DNA of 64,000 nucleotides from Bacteroidota bacterium (GTDB taxonomy: Bacteria; Bacteroidota; Bacteroidia; Chitinophagales; Chitinophagaceae): contig JAPLEH010000009.1 in the NCBI GenBank assembly GCA_026391455.1, positions 1 to 64,000 of the forward strand, written 5' to 3'. The position numbers and the translations under genes are program-made. The notes beneath the pieces were generated by a model. That model was not told where the DNA came from. It saw only the letters and a list, made by a program, of their open reading frames with translations, and did no database searches. Shown piece by piece: positions 9,168-18,502 of the stretch. Positions within the stretch are counted from its first letter, which is position 1. Every line of letters begins with the position of its first letter.

Positions 9168-9683
9168 CTAAAACCCAAAACTCGCCTCCTTCTCCGGATA
9201 ATTCAATTTCGTGCTTTTGCGGTTACCCCCTACCGTTATGTGCATGATATTCATCTGGTCGTCGAACTGGTCGTACATGATATTGGTGGTGACGGTAAGA
9301 TTGCTGACAGAAGGTACATTGCTCACTTCCACATACCCGTAGGCGGCTTCGTTCTCATTTTCAAAACCCACATAGGACAGTGTTACCGGGCGGCCGTTGA
9401 CCTTCAGGGATAAATGACTGAAAATATATTTCTTCACCAGGCTGTCCATCGCGGCTTTATTCGGCGGATTGATGAGATCCACTTTGGCATTGTAGTTACG
9501 GGCCAGCGTTTTCTCAAAATCGTCGGTAAAAATCTTGCAACTGATCTCCAGCGATTTCTCCGACACATTATGATTTATCTCTATAACACTCACATGAAAT
9601 GGGTGCTTCGGAGCCGGCTTTCCCGCCATCAGCGCCATTCCTAAGAAGGGGGCCAGAAACCATTTATAGACAGATGCTGCCAT
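9168..9683 (-). CDS. DUF6702-family exported protein
   Basis: 171 residues, opening with a hydrophobic stretch compatible with a signal peptide or anchor, then HPFHVSVIEINHN, typical of the DUF6702 family. The function of the family is not known. In Bacteroidota the gene commonly neighbours a HupE/UreJ-like membrane gene and a secreted M1 peptidase, as here, which suggests a shared envelope role. The ATG at 9681-9683 is preferred over a GTG two codons upstream. It is divergent from hupE, with about 110 bases between. Confidence 0.75.
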   Translation of the reverse strand: MAASVYKWFLAPFLGMALMAGKPAPKHPFHVSVIEINHNVSEKSLEISCKIFTDDFEKTLARNYNAKVDLINPPNKAAMDSLVKKYIFSHLSLKVNGRPVTLSYVGFENENEAAYGYVEVSNVPSVSNLTVTTNIMYDQFDDQMNIMHITVGGNRKSTKLNYPEKEASFGF

Positions 9684-9792
9684 TGACACAATAATTTATA
9701 ATAATACAAAAGTCTGGATTATTTTCCGTTCTCAATTGGCCGTTCACACTATTTCAATTACCAAATTACAGATGCGGCCAACTGATCAAACG

Positions 9793-10488
9793 ATGCAGGA
9801 CTTCGGATTTTATTTTAAGCTGGGCTGGGGACATATCATGGACTGGGGCGCACTTGACCACCTGTTATTCATTGCAGCATTGGCAGCGATCTACCTTATT
9901 CACGATTGGAAACAGGTGCTCGTTCTGGTTACCGCCTTTACCATTGGTCATTCGCTCACGCTCGCACTGAGTGTGTTCGATCTGATCCGTTTTAACAGTC
10001 AATGGGTGGAATTCCTGATACCCTGTACTATCGTAATTACCGCTATCAGTAATCTCTTTCAAAAAAAGTTCACGGCCAGGTCGATCCGGATCAACTACTT
10101 CCTGGCGCTGATCTTTGGGCTGGTACATGGTATGGGCTTTGCCAATTCGATACGGTTTTTGATGGCCGATGATCAAAACCTGGGCTGGAGCCTCTTTGCA
10201 TTCAATATCGGGCTGGAAGCAGGCCAGATTGTGGTGGTGACCCTAATCCTGTTGGTATCTTACCTGCTGGTGAATAAGGTGAAGATGGAACGGCGCGAGT
10301 GGGTCATCTTTTTATCCGCAGCCGTATTCAGCCTTGCATTAAAAATGGCAATAGAACGATTACCAATAAAAAAGAAACGACATGATGAAACAACTTGCAC
10401 TGAGTTGCCTGCTTCTGGGCGCAGCAACTGTAACACAGGCGCAGAATATTCAAAACAATCCCTCCTCCGGGCACGGGAACAAGTTTGA
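9793..10488 (+). CDS. HupE/UreJ-family membrane protein
   Basis: About 231 residues with six predicted membrane helices and the family motifs GALDHLLFI, AFTIGHSLTLALS and LVHGMGFA, whose histidines suggest metal binding. Relatives are annotated as nickel or cobalt permeases; the substrate here is unknown. The start MQDFGFYFKLGW at 9793 fits the family; ATG 9772 and TTG 9736 are alternatives. The family core ends near residue 196; the last 35 residues or so are read from inside the next gene, a 107-base overlap, and look like out-of-frame sequence. A lost stop codon or an indel near the A-run at 10367-10377 may explain this. Confidence 0.8.
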   Translation: MQDFGFYFKLGWGHIMDWGALDHLLFIAALAAIYLIHDWKQVLVLVTAFTIGHSLTLALSVFDLIRFNSQWVEFLIPCTIVITAISNLFQKKFTARSIRINYFLALIFGLVHGMGFANSIRFLMADDQNLGWSLFAFNIGLEAGQIVVVTLILLVSYLLVNKVKMERREWVIFLSAAVFSLALKMAIERLPIKKKRHDETTCTELPASGRSNCNTGAEYSKQSLLRAREQV

Positions 10489-12313
10489 ACAATTAGGCAC
10501 CATCTTACCCACTCCCAACGAACAACGTACGGCGAGCGGTGCCCCGGGGCCAAAATACTGGCAACAGCGCGTGGACTATGATATCAAATGCGAACTGGAC
10601 GAAGCAAACAATAAGCTCACAGGCAGTGAAACCATTACCTATATCAACAACTCGCCCGATGTGCTCAGTTATTTCTGGATGCAGCTCGACGAGAACCAGC
10701 ATAATACAGCCAACAATGCCAACTACCAGAACAGTAATCCGATGGGCATGCAGTACACCGATAAAGTACTGGACCGCTTTGAAGAAAAAAAATCAGACAA
10801 CGGTTATGGGGTGAACATCACCAAACTGACCGATGCAGCAGGTAAACCCCTGCAGTATACCATCAACAAAACCATGATGAAAGTGGATCTTCCGGTGCCG
10901 CTGAAACCCGGACAGAAATTTGTATTCAACGTATCCTGGAATTATAAGATCGCTAACCGTGGTGACTTTATCCGATTTGGTGGCGCCAGAGGCGGATATG
11001 AAAATTTTCCGGAAGACAATAATAACAACTATACCATGACGCAATGGTATCCCCGTCTTTGCCGCTACAGTGATGACCAGGGCTGGCAAAATCATCAGTT
11101 CACAGGAACGGGCGAATTCACACTTTGCTTTGGTAATTTCAAAGTGGCAATGACCGTACCCGCCGATCATATTGTGGGTGCCACCGGCGAATGTCAGAAT
11201 TATGCACAAACTTTATCCGCCACACAAATGGCCCGCTGGCAAAAAGCGCAAACCGCCAAAGACCCCCTGCAAATCGTAACACTCGATGAAGCATTGGCAG
11301 CATCCAAAAATAAAAGCACCGCTAAAAAAACCTGGATCTATAAAGCCGATAACGTGCGTGACTTTGCCTGGACATCTTCCCGTCGTTTTGTATGGGATGC
11401 CATGCCCGCTTATATCGAAGGAAAAAAAGCCATGGCCATGAGTTACTATGCCAAAGAAGCGTATCCCATTTACAGCAAGTATTCTACCAAGGCTGTAGCG
11501 CATACACTTAAAACTTATTCGAAATTCTCGGTGCCCTACCCCTACCCCGTTGCCATCAGTGTGGAAGGCAATCAGGGCATGGAATACCCGATGATATCCT
11601 TCAATCCCGGTCGTGCAGAGAAAGACGGAACCTATACCGAAGGGGCTAAGAATGCCGCCATCTTTGTAATCATCCATGAAGTGGGACATACCTTCTTCCC
11701 GATGATCATCAACAGCGATGAACGCCAATGGACCTGGATGGACGAAGGACTGAACTCCTACATGCAATATCTTTCTCAGGAATTATGGGATAATAAATTC
11801 CCTTCCAACGGCGGGCCGGCCTGGACCATTACCAGCTATATGAAACTGCCCAAGGATCAGTTGGAACCCATCATGACCAACAGTGAGAACATTCAGAACT
11901 TTGGTGCCAATGCCTATTCCAAAGTAGCCACCGGTCTGAATATTCTCCGGGAAACCATCGTGGGCCGTGAAGCATTCGATAATGCATTCCGTGAGTATTC
12001 TAAAAGATGGGCGTTCAAATCGCCCACTCCTGCCGACCTGTTCCGTACCCTTGAAGATGCAACCGGTGAAGACCTCGACTGGTTCTGGAGAGGATGGTTC
12101 TATGGCACCGATGCCTGTGATATATCCATCGACACCGTGAAGCATGCAGTGCCCGATGTGAATGCAGTACCCAACCAGGTGAATGATACCACCGTAATGC
12201 GTTCATTGCCGAAACCGAATGTGAATCCTTTTGAAGACATTTCCAAGATCAGAAATAAAGAGGATAAGAGCATTCAGTTTGAAACCGATAAAGACACCAC
12301 CCTCCGACCGTGA
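10382..12313 (+). CDS. Secreted M1-family metallopeptidase, 3' end frameshifted (first of tandem pair)
   Basis: 643 residues with a signal peptide ending near TQAQ (residue 20). Zinc-peptidase motifs are IIHEVGHTF (HExxH) and the downstream zinc Glu in WMDEGLNSY; GNQGMEYPM corresponds to the GxMEN exopeptidase motif. The gene matches its tandem paralogue (12952-15339) up to DISKIRN, then ends after DKDTTLRP, while the paralogue continues for about 150 more residues. That missing part is encoded directly downstream in another frame, so a small deletion at about 12300 shifted the frame. The catalytic domain is intact and the protein could still work without its C-terminal domain. Confidence 0.85.
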   Translation: MMKQLALSCLLLGAATVTQAQNIQNNPSSGHGNKFEQLGTILPTPNEQRTASGAPGPKYWQQRVDYDIKCELDEANNKLTGSETITYINNSPDVLSYFWMQLDENQHNTANNANYQNSNPMGMQYTDKVLDRFEEKKSDNGYGVNITKLTDAAGKPLQYTINKTMMKVDLPVPLKPGQKFVFNVSWNYKIANRGDFIRFGGARGGYENFPEDNNNNYTMTQWYPRLCRYSDDQGWQNHQFTGTGEFTLCFGNFKVAMTVPADHIVGATGECQNYAQTLSATQMARWQKAQTAKDPLQIVTLDEALAASKNKSTAKKTWIYKADNVRDFAWTSSRRFVWDAMPAYIEGKKAMAMSYYAKEAYPIYSKYSTKAVAHTLKTYSKFSVPYPYPVAISVEGNQGMEYPMISFNPGRAEKDGTYTEGAKNAAIFVIIHEVGHTFFPMIINSDERQWTWMDEGLNSYMQYLSQELWDNKFPSNGGPAWTITSYMKLPKDQLEPIMTNSENIQNFGANAYSKVATGLNILRETIVGREAFDNAFREYSKRWAFKSPTPADLFRTLEDATGEDLDWFWRGWFYGTDACDISIDTVKHAVPDVNAVPNQVNDTTVMRSLPKPNVNPFEDISKIRNKEDKSIQFETDKDTTLRP

Positions 12314-12746
12314 GATCGAAAAATATGATTCCACCAAATACCCCGTATTGGTAAAAGCACAGACCGAAGCACTGGATGAAGCAGGACGTGCCAAATACGG
12401 AAGCAAGCATTTATATGAGATCACTTTCAGCAATAAAGGCGGACTGGTAATGCCCATCATCATTGAATGGACCTATAAAGATGGAACCAAAGAAATAGAA
12501 CGAATACCCGCCCAGGTTTGGAGACAGAATGAAAAGAAAGTGATCAAAACCTTTATGAAAGAGAAAGAAGTGGCCAGTGTAAAACTGGATCCCTACCGGG
12601 AAACCGCCGACGTGGATGAATCAAACAATACCTACGGTGATATAAAAGAACCCAGCAAATTCAAAGTGTTTAAACAAAAGCAGAACGTAACCCCTGCACC
12701 GGGCATCAACCCCATGCAGAAAGCGAAAGAGAAAAAAGGGTTTTAA
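12314..12746 (+). pseudogene. Displaced C-terminal part of the first M1 peptidase
   Basis: This frame encodes REIEKYDSTKYP, then YEITFSNKGGLVMPIIIEWT and ESNNTYGDIKEPSKF, colinear with the paralogue's last 150 residues or so. It is open from before 12300 in a frame different from the upstream CDS. About a dozen codons equivalent to KQDFYWRYARGL are missing at the junction, so the lesion is a short deletion rather than a single-base indel. Domain type: C-terminal beta-rich domain of these peptidases. Confidence 0.8.
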
Positions 12747-12780
12747 ATGTAGAATTTAGAATTATGAATTATGAATGTAA

Positions 12781-12798
12781 ACCCGATAGCTATCGGGT
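12781..12798. repeat. ACCCGATAGCTATCGGGT palindrome
   Basis: Perfect palindrome, followed within 25 bases by an intrinsic terminator. The whole block from here to about 12858 recurs at 15435-15512 after the second peptidase gene. Confidence 0.9.
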
Positions 12799-12821
12799 CT
12801 AAAATCCAAAATAAAAAAAAG

Positions 12822-12853
12822 GGGATATAGCACAAGCTGTATCCCTTTTTTTA
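12822..12853 (+). terminator. Intrinsic terminator after first M1 peptidase
   Basis: Stem GGGATA-TAGC / GCTG-TATCCC with a four-base loop, followed by a T-run. The same hairpin follows the second peptidase at 15475. Confidence 0.8.
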
Positions 12854-12901
12854 TCTTTAAAATCTGTACTATTTATTGTTTACACATTGATCGATTTGGC
12901 T

Positions 12902-12909
12902 TAGCTTTG
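12902..12909 (+). promoter_or_regulatory. Candidate -7 element for the second M1 peptidase
   Basis: TAGCTTTG matches TAnnTTTG, 42 bases before the ATG at 12952. The nearest upstream TTG (12876-12878) is at 23 bases, slightly long for the -33 element. Confidence 0.4.
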
Positions 12910-12951
12910 GAGACTCCGATCGTTTCATTACCATACAAAATCATAACACAA

Positions 12952-15339
12952 ATGAAAAAACCCATCTGCTTCCTGGTGATTCTTTGCTGTACGGCTGGTT
13001 GGATATCCGCCCAAAATATCTACAACAACCCCAACAGTAATCACGGAAACAAATTTGAACAACTGGGAGGCACACTCCCCACCCCCAACGAATACCGCAG
13101 CGCCAGTGGTGCCCCGGGTCCCAAATACTGGCAGCAACGCTGTGATTATGATATCAAGTGTGAACTCGATGAGAAAACACAAAAACTCAATGGCAGCGAA
13201 ACCATTACCTATTTCAATAATTCACCGGATGTGCTCACCTTTCTGTGGATGCAACTGGACGAGAACCAGCATAGCAGCGTGAACAATGCGAATTACCAGA
13301 CCAGTAATGCCATGGGGCTGCAAACCAACCCCCAGACATTGGACCGTGCCGAAGAAGCCAAAGGAAATAATGGTTATGGATTTAATATCACCAAACTAAC
13401 CGACGCAGCCGGAAAGCCCCTGAAATACACGATCAATAAAACCATGATGCGGGTGGAATTGCCGGCACCACTTAAACCCGGTCAGAAATTTGTATACAAA
13501 CTCGACTGGAATTATAAGATCGTTGACCGCATGAGCCGTGGTGGTCGTGGTGGGTATGAATATTTTCCCGAAGATGGTAACTATCTTTTTACGCTTACGC
13601 AATGGTATCCCCGCCTTTGTGTGTACAGTGATTTCCAGGGATGGCAGAATCACCAGTTTACCGGCCGTGGTGAATTTGCACTCACCTTCGGCAATTTCAA
13701 AGTACAGATGACCGTGCCGTCTGACCATGTGATCATGGCGACTGGTGAATGTCAGAATTATCCTGCCGTACTTACACCGGCACAACTGGCCCGCTGGACC
13801 AAAGCACAGCAATCCAGTGAGCCCATGGAAGTAGTAACGCTTGATGAAGCCAAGACCGCTGAAAAAACAAAATCAGACAAAAAAGAAACCTGGATATTCA
13901 AAGCCGATAACGTGCGCGACTTTGCCTGGGGCTCTTCCCGCAAATTCGTATGGGATGCTCTCGCCACCAAAATCGAAGGAAAGCGCGTAATGTGTATGAG
14001 TGCCTATGGCAAAGAAGCCTACGGATTGTACCGCAAGCTGTCTACCAAAGCTGTAGAACATACCATTAAGACCTATTCCAAATTCACGATTCCCTATCCG
14101 TATCCGGTGGCACAGAGTATAGAAGCATCTAACGGTATGGAGTACCCGATGATCTGTTTCAACTTTGGCCGCACCGAAAAAGATGGCACCTACAGTGAAG
14201 GCACCAAGAATGGAATGCTCGGTGTGGTGATCCATGAAGTGGGCCATAATTTCTTTCCCATGATCATCAACAGTGATGAACGCCAGTGGAGCTGGATGGA
14301 TGAAGGCCTGAATACGTTTGTAGAATACCTTACGGAAGAACTCTGGGATAGTAAATTCCCCAGCCGCCGCGGGCCTGCTACGTTCATTACCGATTATATG
14401 AAATTGCCGAAGGACCAACTGGAGCCCATTATGTCGAACAGTGAGAACATTGTACAGTTTGGCCCCAATGCCTATTCCAAACCGGCTACTGGTCTGAACA
14501 TCTTACGCGAAACAATCATGGGCCGCGAATTATTCGACTACTCCTTCAAAGAATATGCACGCAGATGGGCCTTCAAACATCCCGAACCCGCAGACCTTTT
14601 CCGCACCATGGAAGATGCCAGTGGTGAAGACCTGGATTGGTTCTGGAGAGGATGGTTCTTCAGTACGGAAGTATGCGATATTTCACTGGATAGTGTACGC
14701 TATGCCAAACCTAACCTGGATGCCGTAGGAGCAGAAACCAAAGAATCCACCCAAACGCTGAGTGTGGCCAAACCACTCGTATCAACCTTTGACGATATCT
14801 CGAAGATCCGCAACCGCGAAGACAAGAACATCGTATTTGCCACCGATGCTGATACCGCCAAGCAGGATTTTTACTGGCGCTATGCCCGTGGACTGGAACC
14901 CATTGATACAACCAAATACACGGTAACAATTCCTGGCAGCAAACCACAACCGCTTACGGATGAAGAAAAGGCCAAATATGCCAATAAGAATATGTATGAA
15001 CTTACGTTCAGCAATAAGGGTGGTCTGGTAATGCCGATCATTATTGAATGGACGTATACCGACGGCACTAAAGAAGTGGAACGCATTCCGGTACAGGTAT
15101 GGCGGCTGAATGAAAATAAAGTGGTGAAAACTTTTATTAAGGACAAAGAAGTAGCATCTATCAAACTGGATCCGTATAAAGAGACTGCTGATATTAACGA
15201 AAGCAATAACAGTTATAAATCCATTCCCGAGCCTTCGCGCTTCAGTATCTTCAAAGGACGCCAGGGTGGCGGACCGAGAGGTGGTGGCGGACAGGCAGGG
15301 AATCCGATGCAAAGGGCGCAGGAGAAAAAAGGGTTCTGA
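12952..15339 (+). CDS. Secreted M1-family metallopeptidase (second of tandem pair)
   Basis: 795 residues with a signal peptide (MKKPICFLVILCC..SAQ). The M1 catalytic core has VIHEVGHNF (HExxH), WMDEGLNTF (third zinc ligand, Glu) and SNGMEYPM (GxMEN-like). A C-terminal beta-rich region ends in a Gly/Arg-rich tail, GRQGGGPRGGGGQ, just before QEKKGF. It probably trims peptides in the periplasm or outside the cell. It is a close paralogue of the 10382 gene, and the shared terminator and palindrome show that the whole gene plus its 3' flank was duplicated. The ATG at 12952 is chosen over an in-frame TTG at 12907, because the latter overlaps the -7 element. Confidence 0.9.
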   Translation: MKKPICFLVILCCTAGWISAQNIYNNPNSNHGNKFEQLGGTLPTPNEYRSASGAPGPKYWQQRCDYDIKCELDEKTQKLNGSETITYFNNSPDVLTFLWMQLDENQHSSVNNANYQTSNAMGLQTNPQTLDRAEEAKGNNGYGFNITKLTDAAGKPLKYTINKTMMRVELPAPLKPGQKFVYKLDWNYKIVDRMSRGGRGGYEYFPEDGNYLFTLTQWYPRLCVYSDFQGWQNHQFTGRGEFALTFGNFKVQMTVPSDHVIMATGECQNYPAVLTPAQLARWTKAQQSSEPMEVVTLDEAKTAEKTKSDKKETWIFKADNVRDFAWGSSRKFVWDALATKIEGKRVMCMSAYGKEAYGLYRKLSTKAVEHTIKTYSKFTIPYPYPVAQSIEASNGMEYPMICFNFGRTEKDGTYSEGTKNGMLGVVIHEVGHNFFPMIINSDERQWSWMDEGLNTFVEYLTEELWDSKFPSRRGPATFITDYMKLPKDQLEPIMSNSENIVQFGPNAYSKPATGLNILRETIMGRELFDYSFKEYARRWAFKHPEPADLFRTMEDASGEDLDWFWRGWFFSTEVCDISLDSVRYAKPNLDAVGAETKESTQTLSVAKPLVSTFDDISKIRNREDKNIVFATDADTAKQDFYWRYARGLEPIDTTKYTVTIPGSKPQPLTDEEKAKYANKNMYELTFSNKGGLVMPIIIEWTYTDGTKEVERIPVQVWRLNENKVVKTFIKDKEVASIKLDPYKETADINESNNSYKSIPEPSRFSIFKGRQGGGPRGGGGQAGNPMQRAQEKKGF

Positions 15340-15434
15340 TTTTAGATTTTCGGTTTTGGATTTTGGATTTTCGGTTTTAGATTTTTCGTTTTAAAAATGC
15401 ATTTACATTCCGCATGAGTTAATCTAAAATCGTA
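15340..15434. repeat. Word-repeat spacer
   Basis: Repeated phrases of the type ttttagattttcggttttgg follow each other with small changes. No gene is visible. Confidence 0.65.
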
Positions 15435-15452
15435 ACCCGATAGCTATCGGGT
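15435..15452. repeat. ACCCGATAGCTATCGGGT palindrome
   Basis: Third perfect copy, followed by gtctaaaatccaaaataaaa exactly as at 12798, apart from the last bases. Confidence 0.9.
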
Positions 15453-15474
15453 CTAAAATCCAAAATAAAACACT

Positions 15475-15505
15475 GGGATATAGCACAAGCTGTATCCCTT
15501 TTTTT
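15475..15505 (+). terminator. Intrinsic terminator after second M1 peptidase
   Basis: Same hairpin and T-run as at 12822-12853. The T-run flows directly into TATCTTTA (15505-15512), a -7-like box four bases from the next ATG, so terminator and promoter are back to back. Confidence 0.8.
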
Positions 15506-15515
15506 ATCTTTAAGG

Positions 15516-16337
15516 ATGCGAAAGACATTGATTCTTTTATGTTGCATGGTTTGGGTGCTATCTGTAAAGGGAGCTGTGGTAGATACTGTGGATATTTACA
15601 GTAATGCTATGCAGAAAAGTTATAAATGCGTGGTGATCAAACCGGCGGCGTATAAGCATAAGAAAGAGCGATTCCCGGTGATATATCTGTTGCATGGTTA
15701 CAGCGGCTGGTACAGCAATTGGCTATTAAAAGTACCTGCACTAAAAGACCTGGCTGATGAGCATCGAATGATGATCGTATGCCCCGATGGCGGGTACAGC
15801 AGTTGGTATCTGAACAGTCCCGTGGATACGGCCTGGAAATTTGAAACCTATATTGCTGAAGAAGTAATTTCGTTTATTGATGCCCGTTACCGCACCATAC
15901 CCGATCGTACCGGCAGGGCCATTACCGGATTGAGCATGGGCGGCCATGGAGGATTGTACCTGGGCTTCCGGCATGCCGGCATATTTGGCGCCTGCGGCAG
16001 TATGAGCGGCGGTGTATACCTGCGCCCCTTTCCCAAAAACTGGGACCTGGCCAAACGACTCGGTGATACCCTGAACCATGCCGCCAATTGGGAATCCTAT
16101 TCCGTGATCAATATCATTGAAAAAAAACCGGCCGATTCGCTGGCCATCATCGTCGATTGCGGTACGGAGGATTTCTTTTACAACGTGAATCATGCCCTGC
16201 ACGAAAAAATGCTGCGCCTGCATATTCCCCACGACTATATCGAACGCCCCGGCCGGCACGACTGGGCCTATTGGAGCAATGCGGTGGAGTACCAGGCTTT
16301 GTTTTTTAGTACGTATTTCGGGAAAAACAAAAAGTAA
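15516..16337 (+). CDS. Exported esterase-D-like alpha/beta hydrolase
   Basis: 273 residues with an N-terminal signal peptide of about 19 residues. Motifs: YLLHGYSGWY (oxyanion region), GLSMGGHGGLYLG (nucleophile Ser), DCGTEDFF (acid) and PGRHDWAYW (His). This is the esterase D / FrmB / antigen-85 fold, but the signal peptide argues for an acyl esterase in the periplasm, for example one acting on feruloyl or acetyl esters of polysaccharides; the substrate cannot be read from sequence. The start ATG lies only four bases after a TATCTTTA box. Confidence 0.85.
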   Translation: MRKTLILLCCMVWVLSVKGAVVDTVDIYSNAMQKSYKCVVIKPAAYKHKKERFPVIYLLHGYSGWYSNWLLKVPALKDLADEHRMMIVCPDGGYSSWYLNSPVDTAWKFETYIAEEVISFIDARYRTIPDRTGRAITGLSMGGHGGLYLGFRHAGIFGACGSMSGGVYLRPFPKNWDLAKRLGDTLNHAANWESYSVINIIEKKPADSLAIIVDCGTEDFFYNVNHALHEKMLRLHIPHDYIERPGRHDWAYWSNAVEYQALFFSTYFGKNKK

Positions 16338-16415
16338 TTAAGGATTTTAGTTATAATTAGAAGTACCGCATTAAAATAATTTGCCATATTGTTTCGTTTC
16401 TGATTAAAGGAAAGT

Positions 16416-17270
16416 ATGGCCCGCTATTTTTTATTCCTTCTATTCGTATCGGTACAAAGCTGCAAAACCGACAAACTACAACAGCAAGAAAGGGATCGTG
16501 CATTAACACAGAGTTTTGAAAATGCAACTTCTTCACTGAAAGCAAATACTTCAGGCTTGCTGAAACTACTTGATGAAAAAAGTACAGATTATTGCACAGC
16601 AGATGCAGGAAAAATCTGGTTAAAAAAAGCGGAATCCATTACAAACTATTGTTCTAAACTCAATGATCTGATAAAAGGCGAGTCTTTCCAATCGAATGAT
16701 CCGGCTAAAATCTGGAATCAGGTCCCCAAAAAAATAATGGAAACCCGGGATTCTCTTCTCGCAGTAGATGAAGGGTTGCGTGAGACATTTGACGATAAAT
16801 TTGAATTCATCGCTGTATTCTACCGGATGGTTACGAATGATTCAACAGGCAGCGCTTCCATAATGAAAGGACTTGGTGCTACTGAGTATAGGCTTTGTAT
16901 TGCGCAATTACTCACAGAGTTTGCCCGAATAGAAAACAATATGATTGCATTTTGCAATAGTAAAGTAGGTTGTATGGCATTTTTCCATTACAATTATTAT
17001 CCGATCATCCAACAAAACAGCACCGTATTTGAACCGGGAGATACCCTTGAAATAACTGCAGGAGTCGGAAATTACTCCATGTACGCTCGCCCTAAAATCT
17101 TAATCGGTGACGAAGAAATAATAAATAATGAAGGGGGATTATTCCGGCAAGAGAGAGCTATATCTCAAATCAAAGGCATGTATAGCATTCCTGTAACCAT
17201 CAAGTATATTAATGATATTACAGGCAAACCCGAAGTTTACAAACGAACTATAAGATATAAAGTAAAATAA
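16416..17270 (+). CDS. GldM-like lipoprotein (first of two)
   Basis: 284 residues with a short hydrophobic leader and a lipobox-like VQSC near residue 16, so probably an anchored lipoprotein. The first 180 residues are helical; then FEPGDTLEITAGVGNY, PKILIGDEE and YSIPVTIKYIN resemble the beta-sandwich domains of the type IX secretion/gliding protein GldM, but the usual N-terminal membrane helix is replaced by the lipid anchor. The similarity is a judgement from pattern, not a search result. A diverged paralogue follows at 17594. Role unknown. Confidence 0.55.
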   Translation: MARYFLFLLFVSVQSCKTDKLQQQERDRALTQSFENATSSLKANTSGLLKLLDEKSTDYCTADAGKIWLKKAESITNYCSKLNDLIKGESFQSNDPAKIWNQVPKKIMETRDSLLAVDEGLRETFDDKFEFIAVFYRMVTNDSTGSASIMKGLGATEYRLCIAQLLTEFARIENNMIAFCNSKVGCMAFFHYNYYPIIQQNSTVFEPGDTLEITAGVGNYSMYARPKILIGDEEIINNEGGLFRQERAISQIKGMYSIPVTIKYINDITGKPEVYKRTIRYKVK

Positions 17271-17300
17271 AGTAATCTCAGTATGCCATTATTGATCGGC

Positions 17301-17383
17301 ACACATCATCCCCCCGTATTCCCATCCCTCACTTTCACTTTCTTCTTATTGGAGTTTTTCTTCTCGTAGTCGAGAATGGCCTG
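17301..17383 (-). pseudogene. 5'-truncated copy of the 3' end of the MORN-type gene
   Basis: Eighty-three bases match 18498-18580 with three mismatches. On the minus strand they encode the final 25 residues of that protein, QAILDYEKKNSNKKK through GNTGG, plus stop. All three differences are synonymous (ATA/ATT, CTT/CTC, CGG/AGG). The rest of the 17271-17593 spacer is A/T-rich and shows no other gene. Confidence 0.9.
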
Positions 17384-17593
17384 AGATTTTTATTTTAGAT
17401 TTTAGGTTGGCGGTTTTAGACTTTTTGCTAACCCTATTTTTAAAATTTCCATCTGAGAGCATACTTCAGTTTCTGGCGTACCGGCATTTTTGAAGCCTGC
17501 GGAAAATTGAAGAAGTGTATTAATATAATAATTGCTTAATATTTTTCCGGCAAACAATTTCAACCAAGTCTTTTCGTTGAGAAAAGAAAAGCC

Positions 17594-18484
17594 ATGTACC
17601 TCAACCAACGCATTTACCTTTTATTCATCCCGATTTTATTGCTGACCACTATAAGTTGTAACCGACCAAAGAAGGATAAAAAGATAATCGCTGAACTCAG
17701 TGAGAAAATAAAAGAGCTTGACCTTATCAACCAAATACATACTTCGGGGACCATGGCAGATTTAAGTAAGGCAACCTATGACTGGTCTGTTCATGACAAT
17801 GCTGATGTCTGGCACCCGAAAGCTGAAAAAATAGCTGATCGTTCGAAGGAAATTAAATATACCATCAGCCAACTTTTGGAGAAGAAAAATATTCCCGATA
17901 CAGCTGTCACTGGTTTAATCACTACGCTTTTACAATATAAAAAAGACATATTGGAATCCGATGAAAATCTCTATGAAGTCTTTAAAGACAAATTTGATTT
18001 CATTTCGCTCTTTTTACAACGGTTTACAGGCGATTCTACTGGCCGTTCATCAAGCCAGCAATACAACGATATAACATACAACCAGGCATGTCTTACCTTG
18101 TTGCATGCAGATGTCAGTATTATTGAAGGTAAATTGATCGCCTATTGCAATCAGATGACAGGTCCCCGTGGTTGCATTTTAACTTTTGACACTTACGCCC
18201 CTACGATCATTCAAAATTCAAAAGTATTTCTGCCCGGGGAAGAGTTAGTTATAAAAGCGGGTATATCTGCCTATAGCAGGAATGCTGCTCCAAAAATTTC
18301 CTTAGACGGAAGAGAATCGCAACTGGGGCCGGAAGGATACGTAAGACTGAATAAGAAAGTACCGGATAAACCGGGCATATATGCTATCCCCGCCAGTATC
18401 CGCTTTATGAACCAAGTTACTGGCAAAGAAGAATATTATACTACCCACATTAAATATACTGTGGTGGCACCGTGTAAGGAATAG
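17594..18484 (+). CDS. GldM-like lipoprotein (second of two)
   Basis: 296 residues with a signal peptide and a lipobox ending TTISC near residue 22. It shares the layout of the preceding paralogue: an N-terminal helical half with the KFDFISLFLQRFTGDSTG block, then FLPGEELVIKAG, PKISLDGRE, and IYAIPASIRFMNQVTGKEE. By eye identity is roughly a third, so the two are old or imported variants rather than a fresh duplication. It converges on the MORN-type gene with 18 bases between stops. Function unknown; an envelope location is inferred from the lipobox. Confidence 0.6.
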   Translation: MYLNQRIYLLFIPILLLTTISCNRPKKDKKIIAELSEKIKELDLINQIHTSGTMADLSKATYDWSVHDNADVWHPKAEKIADRSKEIKYTISQLLEKKNIPDTAVTGLITTLLQYKKDILESDENLYEVFKDKFDFISLFLQRFTGDSTGRSSSQQYNDITYNQACLTLLHADVSIIEGKLIAYCNQMTGPRGCILTFDTYAPTIIQNSKVFLPGEELVIKAGISAYSRNAAPKISLDGRESQLGPEGYVRLNKKVPDKPGIYAIPASIRFMNQVTGKEEYYTTHIKYTVVAPCKE

Positions 18485-18502
18485 TAAAGGGATATAAACA
18501 CA

